Notes under the pieces: generated by a model
The model's database searches: none
What the model saw: the letters and a program-made list of their open reading frames with translations, nothing else
What the model was told of the DNA's origin: nothing
Part shown: positions 43,979 to 52,290 of the stretch, in pieces
Layout: each line of letters begins with the position of its first letter
Numbering within the stretch: the stretch's first letter is position 1
Origin: Kamptonema formosum PCC 10802
GTDB lineage: Bacteria; Cyanobacteriota; Cyanobacteriia; Cyanobacteriales; Oscillatoriaceae
DNA length: 64,000 nt
Direction: 5' to 3'
Assembly (NCBI RefSeq): GCF_000332335.1
Contig: NZ_KB235949.1
Span: forward strand, 421,734 to 485,733
Translations under genes and position numbers: made by a program

Positions 43979-45544
43979 ATGGAAGTTGAGGAAATCTTAC
44001 AAAAATATGCAGCGGGAGAAAGAAACTTTGCAGGTCTCAACCTCTGCGAGATCAACCTCAGCAGAGTTAACCTCAGTGGGGTCAATTTGAGTGGTGCGAT
44101 CCTGAGTGTCGCCAATCTCAGTGGAGCCAATCTGAGCGGAGCGAACCTGAGCGGGGCAAAACTCAATGTCACCCGCCTCAGCGGTGCCAATCTCAGCAAA
44201 GCCAATTTAAACGGCGCAATTCTCAATGTGGCCAACCTCGTGCGGGCTAACCTGTCGGACGCGGAACTGATTCAAGCTTCCCTGATTCGCGCTGAGCTGA
44301 TCCGAGCCGAACTGAGCAGAGCCAATCTCATCGAGGCCAACCTCAACGGAGCCGACCTCAGGGAGTCGAAACTCAGACAGGTCAACCTCAGCGGTGCCAA
44401 CCTCAGTGAAGCCGACATGCGGGGCGCATCTCTGGCGGGAGCCAATTTGGAGCAAGCCAAATTGAACCAAACTGACCTCAGCGGAGCCGACCTCAGCGGT
44501 GCGAATCTGAATAATTGCGAACTCAGACATGTGAGCTTCAACCGCGCCAACCTCAGCGGAGCCGACCTCAGCGGGGCCAATCTCCGCTGGGCGGTTCTCA
44601 GCGGTGCCAACCTGCAGTGGGGCAACCTCAGTGACGCCAAGCTCAGCGGGGCCAATTTGATAGGGGCTGACTTGAGCAACAGCAATTTGCTCAATGCCAG
44701 TTTGGTTCACGCCGATCTCACTCAAGCTAATTTGAGCCGCGCTGAGTGGGTGGGTGCTGACCTCAGCGGTGCCACCTTAACGGGTGCCAAGCTTTATGGC
44801 GTTTCCCGCTTTGGTTTGAAAACGGATGGGATTATTTGCGACTGGGTTGATATCAGCCCCCACGGAGATCACACCCAGCTTTACCGCTTCACCGGCGAAG
44901 ACTCGAAAAAGTTTTTTAATCAAACGCCGCCAACTGTCCGCATTGTCATCGACGCGCCCCTAGATCAGGAGTCTAATTTTGTCTTAGCCGCCAGCTATCA
45001 CAAAATCGCTCAGCAATACCCCAGCCTCAGCCAGCCCCCCAGCATTGCAGTCGGCTATCGCCGAACGGTGATCACTTTTAGGGTGGACAGCGACGAGCAA
45101 TTATTTCCCACCGCTTATGTGGCAATTCTTCCCTTTGAAAACGCCTCCGCCACTCACAGAAATATCATCACCTCGGTCAAGCAACTCCGCGCCCACGCCA
45201 CCACCCACCTCAGCATCCCAGAACTCAGGCGCGTCCAGCAATTAAGTGCGGTGATGAGTCAAGCCCTCAACCAGATCGCTGCTATTGACCTCTCGAAAAT
45301 TTTTCCCCCAATGGTCGAGAGAGCTAGCTTTTTCCAAGCCCCCACGCACACAATATTACTCAATTCCAGCGACCGCAGCTTGAGTGTCTACCACCACCCG
45401 AGTTTCGGCAAGCGGTTTATGAATCAAGCCGGCTCCCCAACTCAGGGCCCAGCCGGCATGCCGTCAGGCCAGCAGTTTGCCATCCCCCCCCTCACTGTTG
45501 TGATCGATTTTATTAAAGGTTTCTATTCGATCGAGTCTCAGTAA
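43979..45544 (+). CDS. Pentapeptide-repeat protein with the same C-terminal domain (second of a pair)
   Basis: 521 residues, paralogous with 42388 over the full length, including the head (EILQKYAAGERNFAGLNLCE). The repeat number and register are nearly equal; most differences are conservative. It starts 64 bases after the first gene stop in the same direction, so this is a tandem duplication and probably one operon. The C-terminal domain has a longer Ala/His-rich helical segment (~385-425). As in its twin, the C-terminal VYHHPSFGKRFMN stays conserved, suggesting function in that end. A GAAACCGGGTTT hairpin follows at 45637. Confidence 0.9.
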   Translation: MEVEEILQKYAAGERNFAGLNLCEINLSRVNLSGVNLSGAILSVANLSGANLSGANLSGAKLNVTRLSGANLSKANLNGAILNVANLVRANLSDAELIQASLIRAELIRAELSRANLIEANLNGADLRESKLRQVNLSGANLSEADMRGASLAGANLEQAKLNQTDLSGADLSGANLNNCELRHVSFNRANLSGADLSGANLRWAVLSGANLQWGNLSDAKLSGANLIGADLSNSNLLNASLVHADLTQANLSRAEWVGADLSGATLTGAKLYGVSRFGLKTDGIICDWVDISPHGDHTQLYRFTGEDSKKFFNQTPPTVRIVIDAPLDQESNFVLAASYHKIAQQYPSLSQPPSIAVGYRRTVITFRVDSDEQLFPTAYVAILPFENASATHRNIITSVKQLRAHATTHLSIPELRRVQQLSAVMSQALNQIAAIDLSKIFPPMVERASFFQAPTHTILLNSSDRSLSVYHHPSFGKRFMNQAGSPTQGPAGMPSGQQFAIPPLTVVIDFIKGFYSIESQ

Positions 45545-45636
45545 GCAGCGGGCGTCTTGGCGTGCCGCCGGCTGCCCCCACCTTCAGGCGCGGATCGCCT
45601 CCGGCAAGCAGCCGGCAAAAATAAACGGAACATCCA

Positions 45637-45666
45637 GAAACCGGGTTTTTTAAGAAACCCGGTTTC
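45637..45666. terminator. GAAACCGGGTTT palindrome after the pentapeptide genes
   Basis: GAAACCGGGTTTTTTAAG pairs with AAACCCGGTTTC in a 12-base stem with internal T-rich loop; member of the dispersed family-2 palindromes. It lies ~93 bases downstream of the stop and may serve as terminator. Confidence 0.5.
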
Positions 45667-45820
45667 AAGCCAACGCCATATTCCTGCTGCCGGCTGCGGT
45701 TGCTATTTGTGTTTTCTGGGGTGCTTGCCTTGTTTGGCCCGCTGAACTGACAATTCCCTCAGGGTGCGCCACCGCCGGCTACAGCTCAAGGTAAACTAAC
45801 TGTAGTGGTGAGGAAATCAC

Positions 45821-46420
45821 ATGAACGCTTGGCGCGACAAGTTCAATCAAATGATGGGCCGCACTCGGATTGTGGTCTGCCGCTTATTTATCCATTTAGC
45901 CGGGGAAGAAGTCGCCCCCCTGTTGGGCGTCCTCAATCGCGCCGGCAGAGAGGTTATCGCCGCCGAGGGCGATATCGAGGTGGCCGGCTCCCAGCTGGTG
46001 GAAATCTGCCAGAACCTACTGCAGTGCGATGTCTACTGGCGATCGGCGGCGAATGAAGGGGATGTTTTCTGGAACCAGGGGGAAGCCGGTGACTATGTGA
46101 ACGAACTGTTTACCGACTCGGCTCAGCGCTATTTGAGCCAGCCCGACCTCAGCCCATTGGCACCAGACGCGCCCCTGTCCTTGCCGGTGACGAGCAACCT
46201 GGTGGTCATGCTGGCAGTGGCTTACGACGGCGAAGTTGCCGATCTCGAAACCGACCTCTCCCATATCGCCGCCCTCAAAGCAGGGCTGAAAGCCCTGATT
46301 AACCTGCACTACAACCACCGCCTGCTCGCCGTGCAAGTGCATTTCTCACCGGCTCAGCTCGGCGACGAACTCACCGACGACCAGCTGCTGCAAAATTTCC
46401 CGGAATTAATCCCCCTCTGA
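45821..46420 (+). CDS. DUF1517-like conserved protein
   Basis: 199 residues. ATG 45821 follows GAGGAAATCAC. Conserved-looking blocks: RIVVCRLFIHLAGEEVAPLL, EGDVFWNQGEAGDYVNELF, TDSAQRYLSQPDLS, NLVVMLAVAYDGEVADLETD, LHYNHRLLAVQVHFSPAQLGDELT. No signal peptide or membrane segment. The second half (beta-alpha, HFSPAQLGDELT) resembles the DUF1517 family of cyanobacteria and plants, and this is my best assignment. Function unknown; it stands alone. Confidence 0.65.
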   Translation: MNAWRDKFNQMMGRTRIVVCRLFIHLAGEEVAPLLGVLNRAGREVIAAEGDIEVAGSQLVEICQNLLQCDVYWRSAANEGDVFWNQGEAGDYVNELFTDSAQRYLSQPDLSPLAPDAPLSLPVTSNLVVMLAVAYDGEVADLETDLSHIAALKAGLKALINLHYNHRLLAVQVHFSPAQLGDELTDDQLLQNFPELIPL

Positions 46421-46554
46421 ATCCGGGCTGTAAACATTTAAATTGCCTAATCACCAGCATCGCCCCGCCCCCTGCCCCGCCCTAGCCCTCTCTAAAAGAC
46501 GCGAGCTGTCGCTTCCGATGCCAGAAGACGCGATCGATCCCGTTTCTACAGTAG

Positions 46555-46581
46555 GGTGGGTGACGCTGTGCGTCACCCACC
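46555..46581. repeat. Perfect GTGACGC hairpin
   Basis: GGTGGGTGACGC-TGT-GCGTCACCCACC, 12-base perfect stem with a three-base loop. Related to 28266. Confidence 0.75.
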
Positions 46582-46644
46582 AAAAGCGTCCCAATTTTAT
46601 ATAGCAATAAACATCTATAGCAGTATTCACTTAGATGAGGGCGT

Positions 46645-46730
46645 TATAGCAGCAGCCACTTAGATTAGGACATTAGACCTTCAGGGCAGGCGTCCCGCCT
46701 GCCCTACGTCTATATAGCAGTAAGCATTTA
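46645..46730 (+). repeat. MITE-like element, copy K
   Basis: Left end TATAGCAGCAGCCACTTAGA, core GGGCAGGCG-TCC-CGCCTGCCC, then a second partial left-type end TATAGCAGTAAGCATTTA. Confidence 0.65.
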
Positions 46731-46856
46731 TCCTCGCTCCCAGCTCAAGCTGGGAACGGCATCCGGTCGGCTCTGCCTCCTTTGGGCAGATAGGAAGATT
46801 AAAAGCCTAAAAGCTTACAGTATTTTTGACTCTGGCTGAATGTGCCGTTTTTAAAA

Positions 46857-46901
46857 ATCCAAAATCATTGCATCCAAAATCATTGCATCCAAAATCATTG
46901 C
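46857..46901. repeat. Three tandem 15-base units ATCCAAAATCATTGC
   Basis: Three identical head-to-tail units followed by two shortened ones (ATCCAAA, ATCCAAAAT). The same AATCCAAAATCC word occurs in the cyclase gene at ~12993. Confidence 0.85.
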
Positions 46902-46949
46902 ATCCAAAATCCAAAATATCGAAAGTATGCAAAAAATAAGAAACCTATC

Positions 46950-49595
46950 TCAAACGGGTGCGGTGCGGCCAGCCAGTAGGGCCACCGTTGCCACTAGCTG
47001 AGCCGGCTCCACCGGCTTGGGCACGTGCATCTGGAAGCCGGCATCGATGGCCTGCCGGCGGTCTGACTCGCGGGCGTAGGCCGTTAGGGCCACAGCCGGC
47101 AGGAACCCACCTCGCTCGGCTTCCATCGCCCGCACCCGGCGAATCAGAGCGTAACCGTCCTCACCGGGCATGCCAATATCGCTGACCAGCACGTCCGCGC
47201 TGAACATTTCCAGGGCGCTTAGCGCCTCACCGGCACTGGCGGCAGCGCGGACATTGGCCCCGTATTGCTTGAGGACGACACTGAGCAAGTCGCAGGTGTC
47301 GGGCTCGTCATCAACCACCAGCACCCGCAAGCCGGTGAGGGGGTGAGCCGGCCCGCCGCAGGCCGGCTGAGAGCGGGATTTGCCGTCGCGCACGCCCTGC
47401 TGGGGTTTCTCGCTCCCTTCCAGGAGGGGCAGCCGCACCGTAAAAGTCGCCCCCCGCTCCGGACCGGCACTGTACGCCCCGACACTGCCGCCGTGGAGTT
47501 CCACCAAGTGACGGACGATCGCCAGACCCAGACCCAGACCGCTGTAAGACCGAGTAGTTGTGGCGTCCGCTTGGCGGAAGCGCTCAAAGACGAATGGCAG
47601 AAAATCGCTGCTAATCCCAATGCCGGTGTCGGTCACCTGCAGCAGGGCGCAGGGCGCAGCGCCGTGGCTGCTCGGCATTGAGGGTTGGGAGCAGGGCGCT
47701 GAGGATTCGTTGCCGGCATAGCCGGTGCCCGATTCCCCATGTCCGATTCCCCATTCCCGGTGCCCCACTCCCACCGAGAGCCTCACTTCCACTCGCCCTC
47801 CCGGCGGCGTGAACTTAACCGCATTAGAGAGCAAATTCCACACAACTTGCTGCAAGCGGTTGACATCTCCCAAAACCAGACCGCAGGTTGGCTCAAAAAT
47901 TGCCAGCAGCTCTATCCCCCTAGCCGCAGCCGCAGGGCGCACCGTCTCCAGAGCCGCCTCAATCACAGGTGCCAGCTCAACTGGGCGCATATTCAGGTTG
48001 AGCTGCCCGCGAATAATCCGCGACACGTCCAGCAGGTCCTCAATCATCTGCGTCTGGGAGCGAGCGTTGCGCTCAATCGTCTCCAGGGCGCGAACCGTCT
48101 TTTCCTGATCCAGCTTCCGGCTCTTGAGCAGCTGCGCCCAGCCCAGCATGGCGTTGAGGGGAGTGCGGAGTTCGTGGGAGAGAGTGGCGAGAAACTCATC
48201 TTTCATGCGATTCGCTTCTTGAGCTTCCCGGTAAAGGCGGGCGTTGTCAATCGCCAAAGCGGCGCGGCGGCCCAAGTCTTCAGCCAGAGCCAGACTCCCG
48301 CTGTCATAGCGCCTTTTTTGCGCCGCACAGACAAAAGTCAGGGTGCCCAGCGTCCGCCCGCGAACCTGAAGGGGGACACAGATAGCAGACAGCGGGCCCA
48401 GCTCTCGCAGCAGCTGGCGGTGTTCAGCTGAGCCGGCAAAACTGACTAGCAGCTCCTCAGGAAGTTCCGGATAGAACTCCGACTGGCCGGTGCTTCTCAC
48501 TTTTGGCGCACCGGCAGCCGGCTGCCGGTCACTCCTGAACCCCGCAGCGGGGGCGGTTTTGCAGAGCGTGCCGGTAATGCCGCCGGCGCTGCCGGCTGAA
48601 CCTGCAGACTCCGACTCTAGCTTTAACGAGTCGGCGCACGCCACCGCCACCCGCTGCCACGCCCCACTGCCCTCGACGACATCGACGGCGCACCAGTCGG
48701 CGAGTTGGGGCACCGTCAGGTTCGCCAAGTTTTTCAGCGTCGTCTGGTAGTCGAGCGAAGCCGAAAGCAGCTCGCTGGCTTCCGCTAGGAACCGCAGCGC
48801 ATCTTCGGCCTGCTTGCGCTCCGTCATGTCCGTGACTGTCCCCGACATGCGGAACGGCTCTCCCGAAGCGTCCCGGCGAGCGCGGGCGCGGGCGATACAG
48901 TAGCGATAGCCCCCGCAAGCGTGGCGCAGCCGCAGCTCCACGTTAAATTCAACGCCCCGCTCCAAGTGCGCTGTGACTGCCGAGATAAATTTTTGCCGGT
49001 CTTCTGGATGCGCCAGCTGGCAAAACGCCTCGTAAGTCAGCGCCGAGAACCCGGAGTCCAGCCCTGTAATCTCAAAAAACCGGTCATTGCAGTAAATTTC
49101 GTTGCGGGAAATATTCCAGTCCCATATCCCGTCGTTGGCTCCTTCCAGAACCAACCGGTAGCGCTCTTCGCTTTCGGTGCGCGCCAGGTTGGCGATTGCG
49201 GCTTGCATTTCCGCCCGGTAGAGGCGAATGGCGCTGTGGAGGCTTTTCGAGAGATTCTCTGGCGATACCTTCGCTTTGGAGAGATAGTCAGAAGCGCCCG
49301 CCTTCATCAGCTCGACGGCGATTTCCTCGTCTCCCTGACCGGTGAGCACCACCAGGGGAGTCCTGACGCCGGCCTTTTGCAGGGCTCGCACCACTGCCAG
49401 ACCGTCTCCATCGGGCAGGTGATAGTCCAGCAACACGCAGTCAAAGTTCTGGTCTTTGAGAGTGGCCATCGCTTCCGCGCAGTCTTTGGCCTCGTGCAGT
49501 TCCATGCGCACGCCCGCCGCCTTTAGCGCTCGCCGCACCGCCAGACGGTCCACTTCATCATCATCAACCACCAGTATTTTCAGAATCTCTTCCAT
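46950..49595 (-). CDS. Hybrid histidine kinase REC-PAS-GAF-HisKA-HATPase-REC
   Basis: 881 residues. N-terminal receiver ~5-125 (CVLLDYHLPDGDG, TGQG, SKAKVS), PAS with PAC ~145-265, GAF ~275-455, HisKA with SHELRTPLNAM, HATPase with NLLSNAVKFTPPG, DTGIGIS, FERFRQAD and GLGLGLAIV, and a C-terminal receiver ~755-870 (VLVSDIGMPGEDG, VPKP). All phosphotransfer residues look intact; the protein is soluble. Two stretches are not domain-like: a Ser/Ala/Gly insertion in GAF (~340-385) and a repeat-derived insertion in the ATPase domain (see 47725). By family this is a two-component kinase controlled by an upstream phosphorelay through its N-terminal receiver. The partner is not nearby. Confidence 0.93.
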   Translation of the reverse strand: MEEILKILVVDDDEVDRLAVRRALKAAGVRMELHEAKDCAEAMATLKDQNFDCVLLDYHLPDGDGLAVVRALQKAGVRTPLVVLTGQGDEEIAVELMKAGASDYLSKAKVSPENLSKSLHSAIRLYRAEMQAAIANLARTESEERYRLVLEGANDGIWDWNISRNEIYCNDRFFEITGLDSGFSALTYEAFCQLAHPEDRQKFISAVTAHLERGVEFNVELRLRHACGGYRYCIARARARRDASGEPFRMSGTVTDMTERKQAEDALRFLAEASELLSASLDYQTTLKNLANLTVPQLADWCAVDVVEGSGAWQRVAVACADSLKLESESAGSAGSAGGITGTLCKTAPAAGFRSDRQPAAGAPKVRSTGQSEFYPELPEELLVSFAGSAEHRQLLRELGPLSAICVPLQVRGRTLGTLTFVCAAQKRRYDSGSLALAEDLGRRAALAIDNARLYREAQEANRMKDEFLATLSHELRTPLNAMLGWAQLLKSRKLDQEKTVRALETIERNARSQTQMIEDLLDVSRIIRGQLNLNMRPVELAPVIEAALETVRPAAAARGIELLAIFEPTCGLVLGDVNRLQQVVWNLLSNAVKFTPPGGRVEVRLSVGVGHREWGIGHGESGTGYAGNESSAPCSQPSMPSSHGAAPCALLQVTDTGIGISSDFLPFVFERFRQADATTTRSYSGLGLGLAIVRHLVELHGGSVGAYSAGPERGATFTVRLPLLEGSEKPQQGVRDGKSRSQPACGGPAHPLTGLRVLVVDDEPDTCDLLSVVLKQYGANVRAAASAGEALSALEMFSADVLVSDIGMPGEDGYALIRRVRAMEAERGGFLPAVALTAYARESDRRQAIDAGFQMHVPKPVEPAQLVATVALLAGRTAPV
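47725..47778 (-). repeat. Low-complexity array inside the ATP-binding domain of the hybrid kinase
   Basis: The plus strand reads CCGATTCCCCATGTCCGATT and CCCATTCCCGGTGCCCCACT, the same unit type as the non-coding GCCCCAT/GGGCATTGGG arrays. Translated on the minus strand it gives VGHREWGIGHGESGTGYAG between the strand VEVRLS and the G1 box DTGIGIS. The frame is kept, so the domain carries an extra loop of about 40 residues. Confidence 0.75.
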
Positions 49596-50607
49596 GCTTG
49601 CCCAGAACGCCCGACAATTGACTGCAAAGCTGCGAGAAAATCAGATCGGCCCCAGCCGCCACTCCCCTCCCGCCACACGCCGGCCCACTTTAAATTTTAG
49701 GCGGCAAAAGCTCTCCATCTGTCGGTTTCCCCACCACCCGCCCCCAAACATTTGTTCCCAACTGGCTTTCGTTTTTCCCACTCCTTGCCGGTCTGGCAAA
49801 ATTGCGAAGTGCACAAACCCCAATCCTCGGAGCCGGACCCGCAAAGTCATATTGGTTAGGACATCAGTGAACTAGGGAAAAAAGGCGTAGGACAGGCGTC
49901 TCGCCTGTCCCCCTGTCCTAACCTAAGTGCATACTGCTGTAACTCCCTTTACGGCACAGCCCGCAGGGCGGGCGTCTTGCCAAAGAACCGACTCCTTGGC
50001 ACTCTCAGCGGGGCCACGGAACAGCCGACCGGTCAGACTGGGACGCTGAAACCCCCTGTCAGCGGTTGCTTGCGTCACCAGGTTGGCGTCAAATGCCTGT
50101 TGCTGCCAAAACAAGTGCGGGCAGTCCTCTATCTGATCGAGGCGGCGCAGGAAAAAGCCTGTGACAATTGGTTGCTTGCCCTGGTGGAGTTGATTGAGAC
50201 AGACACCAGCTCAGCGGTGCGTCATTTTGGCGCTTGCCCAGGCTCGTGGGCTTTAATTCTGATTCACGAGACTGGATTACCCGGATGGCAGCCTCGGTTG
50301 CTGCCCGCACGAACCAGAACATACCACAAAAAGTCTAACCCACAAACCTTTGATTATAATACCAATTTTTGCTCTGGTGTACTGCGGTCAATCGACCGGA
50401 TGGCAAAACTTGCCGCTGAAAAAAAACACCACTCGCATAGGGCACCGGCACCGGCTGCCGGTGCCCCCCTTCCCGCGCCGGCGGCGCAACGGTGGCCCGC
50501 ATGGCAATTTCAGTTCTCTTTTAAGATCGAGGGGAGTGGTGCCTGTTGAGCCGCGTTTAGCGGCACCGGCACCCAAACTGTGCTGTTGTTCATCTCTTAC
50601 CCGCTCC
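49596..50607. other. About 1 kb of mostly non-coding sequence
   Basis: Holds reverse MITE copy L (49846-49941), a GCAGGGCGGGCGTCTTGCC stretch (~49964), and a possible remnant (frame of 50077-50330) reading VRAVLYLIEAAQEKACDNWL and LVELIETDTSSAVRHFG, helical and protein-like but without a good start or ribosome site. The segment 50430-50480 is GC-rich with ACCGGCACCGGCTGCCGGTG, a near-palindrome. The promoter of 50608 is not clear. Confidence 0.45.
49846..49941 (-). repeat. MITE-like element, copy L (reverse)
   Basis: Starts AAAGTCATATTGGTTAGGAC and ends CCTAACCTAAGTGCATACTG then CTGTA, that is, the right end first. Core GGACAGGCG-TCT-CGCCTGTCC. Confidence 0.7.
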
Positions 50608-51459
50608 ATGTTACGCAAACTGATCGCCCTGTTAATGGTTGTGGCGCTCTCGTACACAACCGCTGCCTGCGGCGGGCCTTCCGCTGTCGGGTCTCCCAAC
50701 TCCAGCGCCAGCACTCAGCGCGCTCAAACTCGGCTGGCCGATGGCCAGTATCCCGTGCAGCAGGCCACTTATAATGACGCCAATGGCGAATACAGCCTGT
50801 TTTTGCTCAACACCTCACCGCCGGTGTTTAACACGGCGGACTTGCAGATGGCTCGCCTGACCGACCAGGAAATTTCAGGGGGCCAAAAGAGTTATTTGAA
50901 GGTGGAGGGCGGGAAGGCATCCCTGCACCTGAGCGAAGATTTCAAGATCGAGTACGTCCACGCGGTGACGGAAACCCGCACCAACCCGCAAACGGGCCAG
51001 CCGCAAACGGTCGTTGTGCGCCAGGAATCGAGCTTTTGGACACCTTTTGCCGGCGCTCTAGCGGGACAGGCGATAGGCAGCATGCTGTTTACGCCCCGCT
51101 ACTATGTGCCGCCGGTGTACCAGCCCGGAGTGCCGCTCACCGGCTATGGTGGGTATGGCAATACCTACAGCCAAGCGGTTCAGAGCTACCAAACCCGCTA
51201 CCAAGCGCCGCCTGTGGCTGAGCGAAATCGCACCCAACTGCGCACGACGGGCCGGATCAGTTCGCCCCAGACGGGAGTCTCTCGCCCCTCTTCTGGGACT
51301 TCCTCCCGCGACAGAGCCACTGGCTCCGGTTTTGGCAGCAGTACCTTGAAACCCTCTGGCCAATCCCGCCCTGCCGGCGCTAAGCCCCGCTCCGGCAGTT
51401 TTGGCAGTGGGCGCTCCTCTCGCCCTTCTGGGTTTGGCAGCGGCGCTCGACGCCGGTAA
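50608..51459 (+). CDS. Probable exported/lipoprotein-like protein with Ser/Gly/Arg-rich tail
   Basis: 283 residues from ATG 50608 (MLRKLIALLMVVALSYTTAAC), a signal peptide with a lipobox-like TTAAC. The open frame reaches further upstream but without sense. The central part (~45-150) has QYPVQQATYNDANGEYSLFL and QEISGGQKSYLKVEGGKASL, a beta-rich domain, then a hydrophobic Gly patch (FAGALAGQAIGSMLF). The tail (~200-283) is low complexity, with Ser/Gly/Arg repeats such as SGSFGSGRSSRPSGFGSGAR. No family is recognised with confidence. It is likely a periplasmic or surface protein. Confidence 0.65.
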   Translation: MLRKLIALLMVVALSYTTAACGGPSAVGSPNSSASTQRAQTRLADGQYPVQQATYNDANGEYSLFLLNTSPPVFNTADLQMARLTDQEISGGQKSYLKVEGGKASLHLSEDFKIEYVHAVTETRTNPQTGQPQTVVVRQESSFWTPFAGALAGQAIGSMLFTPRYYVPPVYQPGVPLTGYGGYGNTYSQAVQSYQTRYQAPPVAERNRTQLRTTGRISSPQTGVSRPSSGTSSRDRATGSGFGSSTLKPSGQSRPAGAKPRSGSFGSGRSSRPSGFGSGARRR

Positions 51460-52290
51460 CTCTGAAAAGCCAAAAGGCGCACTCCGCTTTCTGGGTTTCC
51501 CCGTCCGAGCCACCGTTTGGGCGGGGGGCCGGTGTCAGCCGCACCTGCCACTGGCCGCACGCACTTTTCGCAACAAATGTTAATTAACCCTTCGGTTTTG
51601 TTGCCTGCCGGGAATGCGCTTACCATAAGGAAACCAGTGCAATTAATGCTAGTGACAATTCCCAAGGACTGCCAGCATAAATTGCGCAGCAGACTCTCAA
51701 GGCTGTAAGCTGAGCCTTCCAGTCGTTCTTGTAGAGACGCAACGCACCTGGAGACGCCATTTATCGCGCCCCGACAAGAGACAGTGAACTCAAAACTTTC
51801 CGGTCAGAAAATCTGCCTCTAAGAAAGGCTTGACAGAGCAGAATAGTTGATGTTACAATGGGGGGAAAACCCAAGGAAATATCCGCAGGTACAAGCGGGG
51901 GATAAAAAAGATTGCGAACAGGCAAGCGCAACTTCTGCTTGCACCGGCTTTTGGTGGGAGCTAGCCAACGATTCGCCAAAACATGACATCCTGTCTCTGT
52001 TCTTGGCGACCTTGGCGTCTTGGCGGTAAAAAAAATCCCTGGCGGGACGTCCAAAACGATACGGCTCGACAAAGGATTGAATCCTGCCTATAATATTTGA
52101 GGAGAAAGTAACAGCAGGTCGCGGGCGCAGTCGAAAAGCGGGTTTTAGCTCTGGAAATAGAGAGCGTTCCGCAGATGCGCGTTCAGATTTGACCGCACTC
52201 TTTCCGCAGACAGCTCAAGCGCGGTGCGCCGAAGGTACAGGAGCCACTGACTGCTGGGAACAATTGCAGTATTCCAAGCGCGACAAACTC
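51460..52290. other. Intergenic region upstream of the helicase
   Basis: No gene is supported. A good promoter (51830-51859) lies mid-region. ACCTTGGCGTCTTGGCGG (~52009) is a short direct repeat of TTGGCG units. TATAAT followed by GAGGAGAAAG lies near 52091-52109, but no start codon follows at a suitable distance. Confidence 0.5.
51830..51859 (+). promoter_or_regulatory. Sigma-70-type promoter
   Basis: TTGACA (51830-51835), 18-base spacer, TACAAT (51854-51859). Perfect -35 and near-perfect -10. The next gene in this direction is the helicase at 52291, leaving a leader of over 400 bases. Confidence 0.55.

Larger units (their letters stand above)
46421..46949. other. Repeat-rich intergenic region
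   Basis: No gene is supported. Contents: a perfect hairpin GGTGGGTGACGC-TGT-GCGTCACCCACC (46555-46581); MITE copy K (46645-46730) preceded by fragments of the same left end (~46607, ~46617); a family-3 repeat (46731-46818); and three 15-base tandem units ATCCAAAATCATTGC (46857-46901). Confidence 0.75.

Noticed and set aside
42526..44725. Long open frames on the minus strand opposite the pentapeptide genes
   Set aside because: They are mirror images of the A(N/D)LSx repeats; the plus-strand proteins have clear family features, the antisense ones none.
46857..46901. Regular 15-base repeats considered as CRISPR
   Set aside because: Units are contiguous with no spacers and far too short; no cas genes are present.
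49977..50549. 190-codon frame upstream of the lipoprotein-like gene
   Set aside because: Only the middle part is protein-like; its start lies in repeat-like GC-rich DNA and its end runs into low-complexity sequence. Perhaps a decayed gene.
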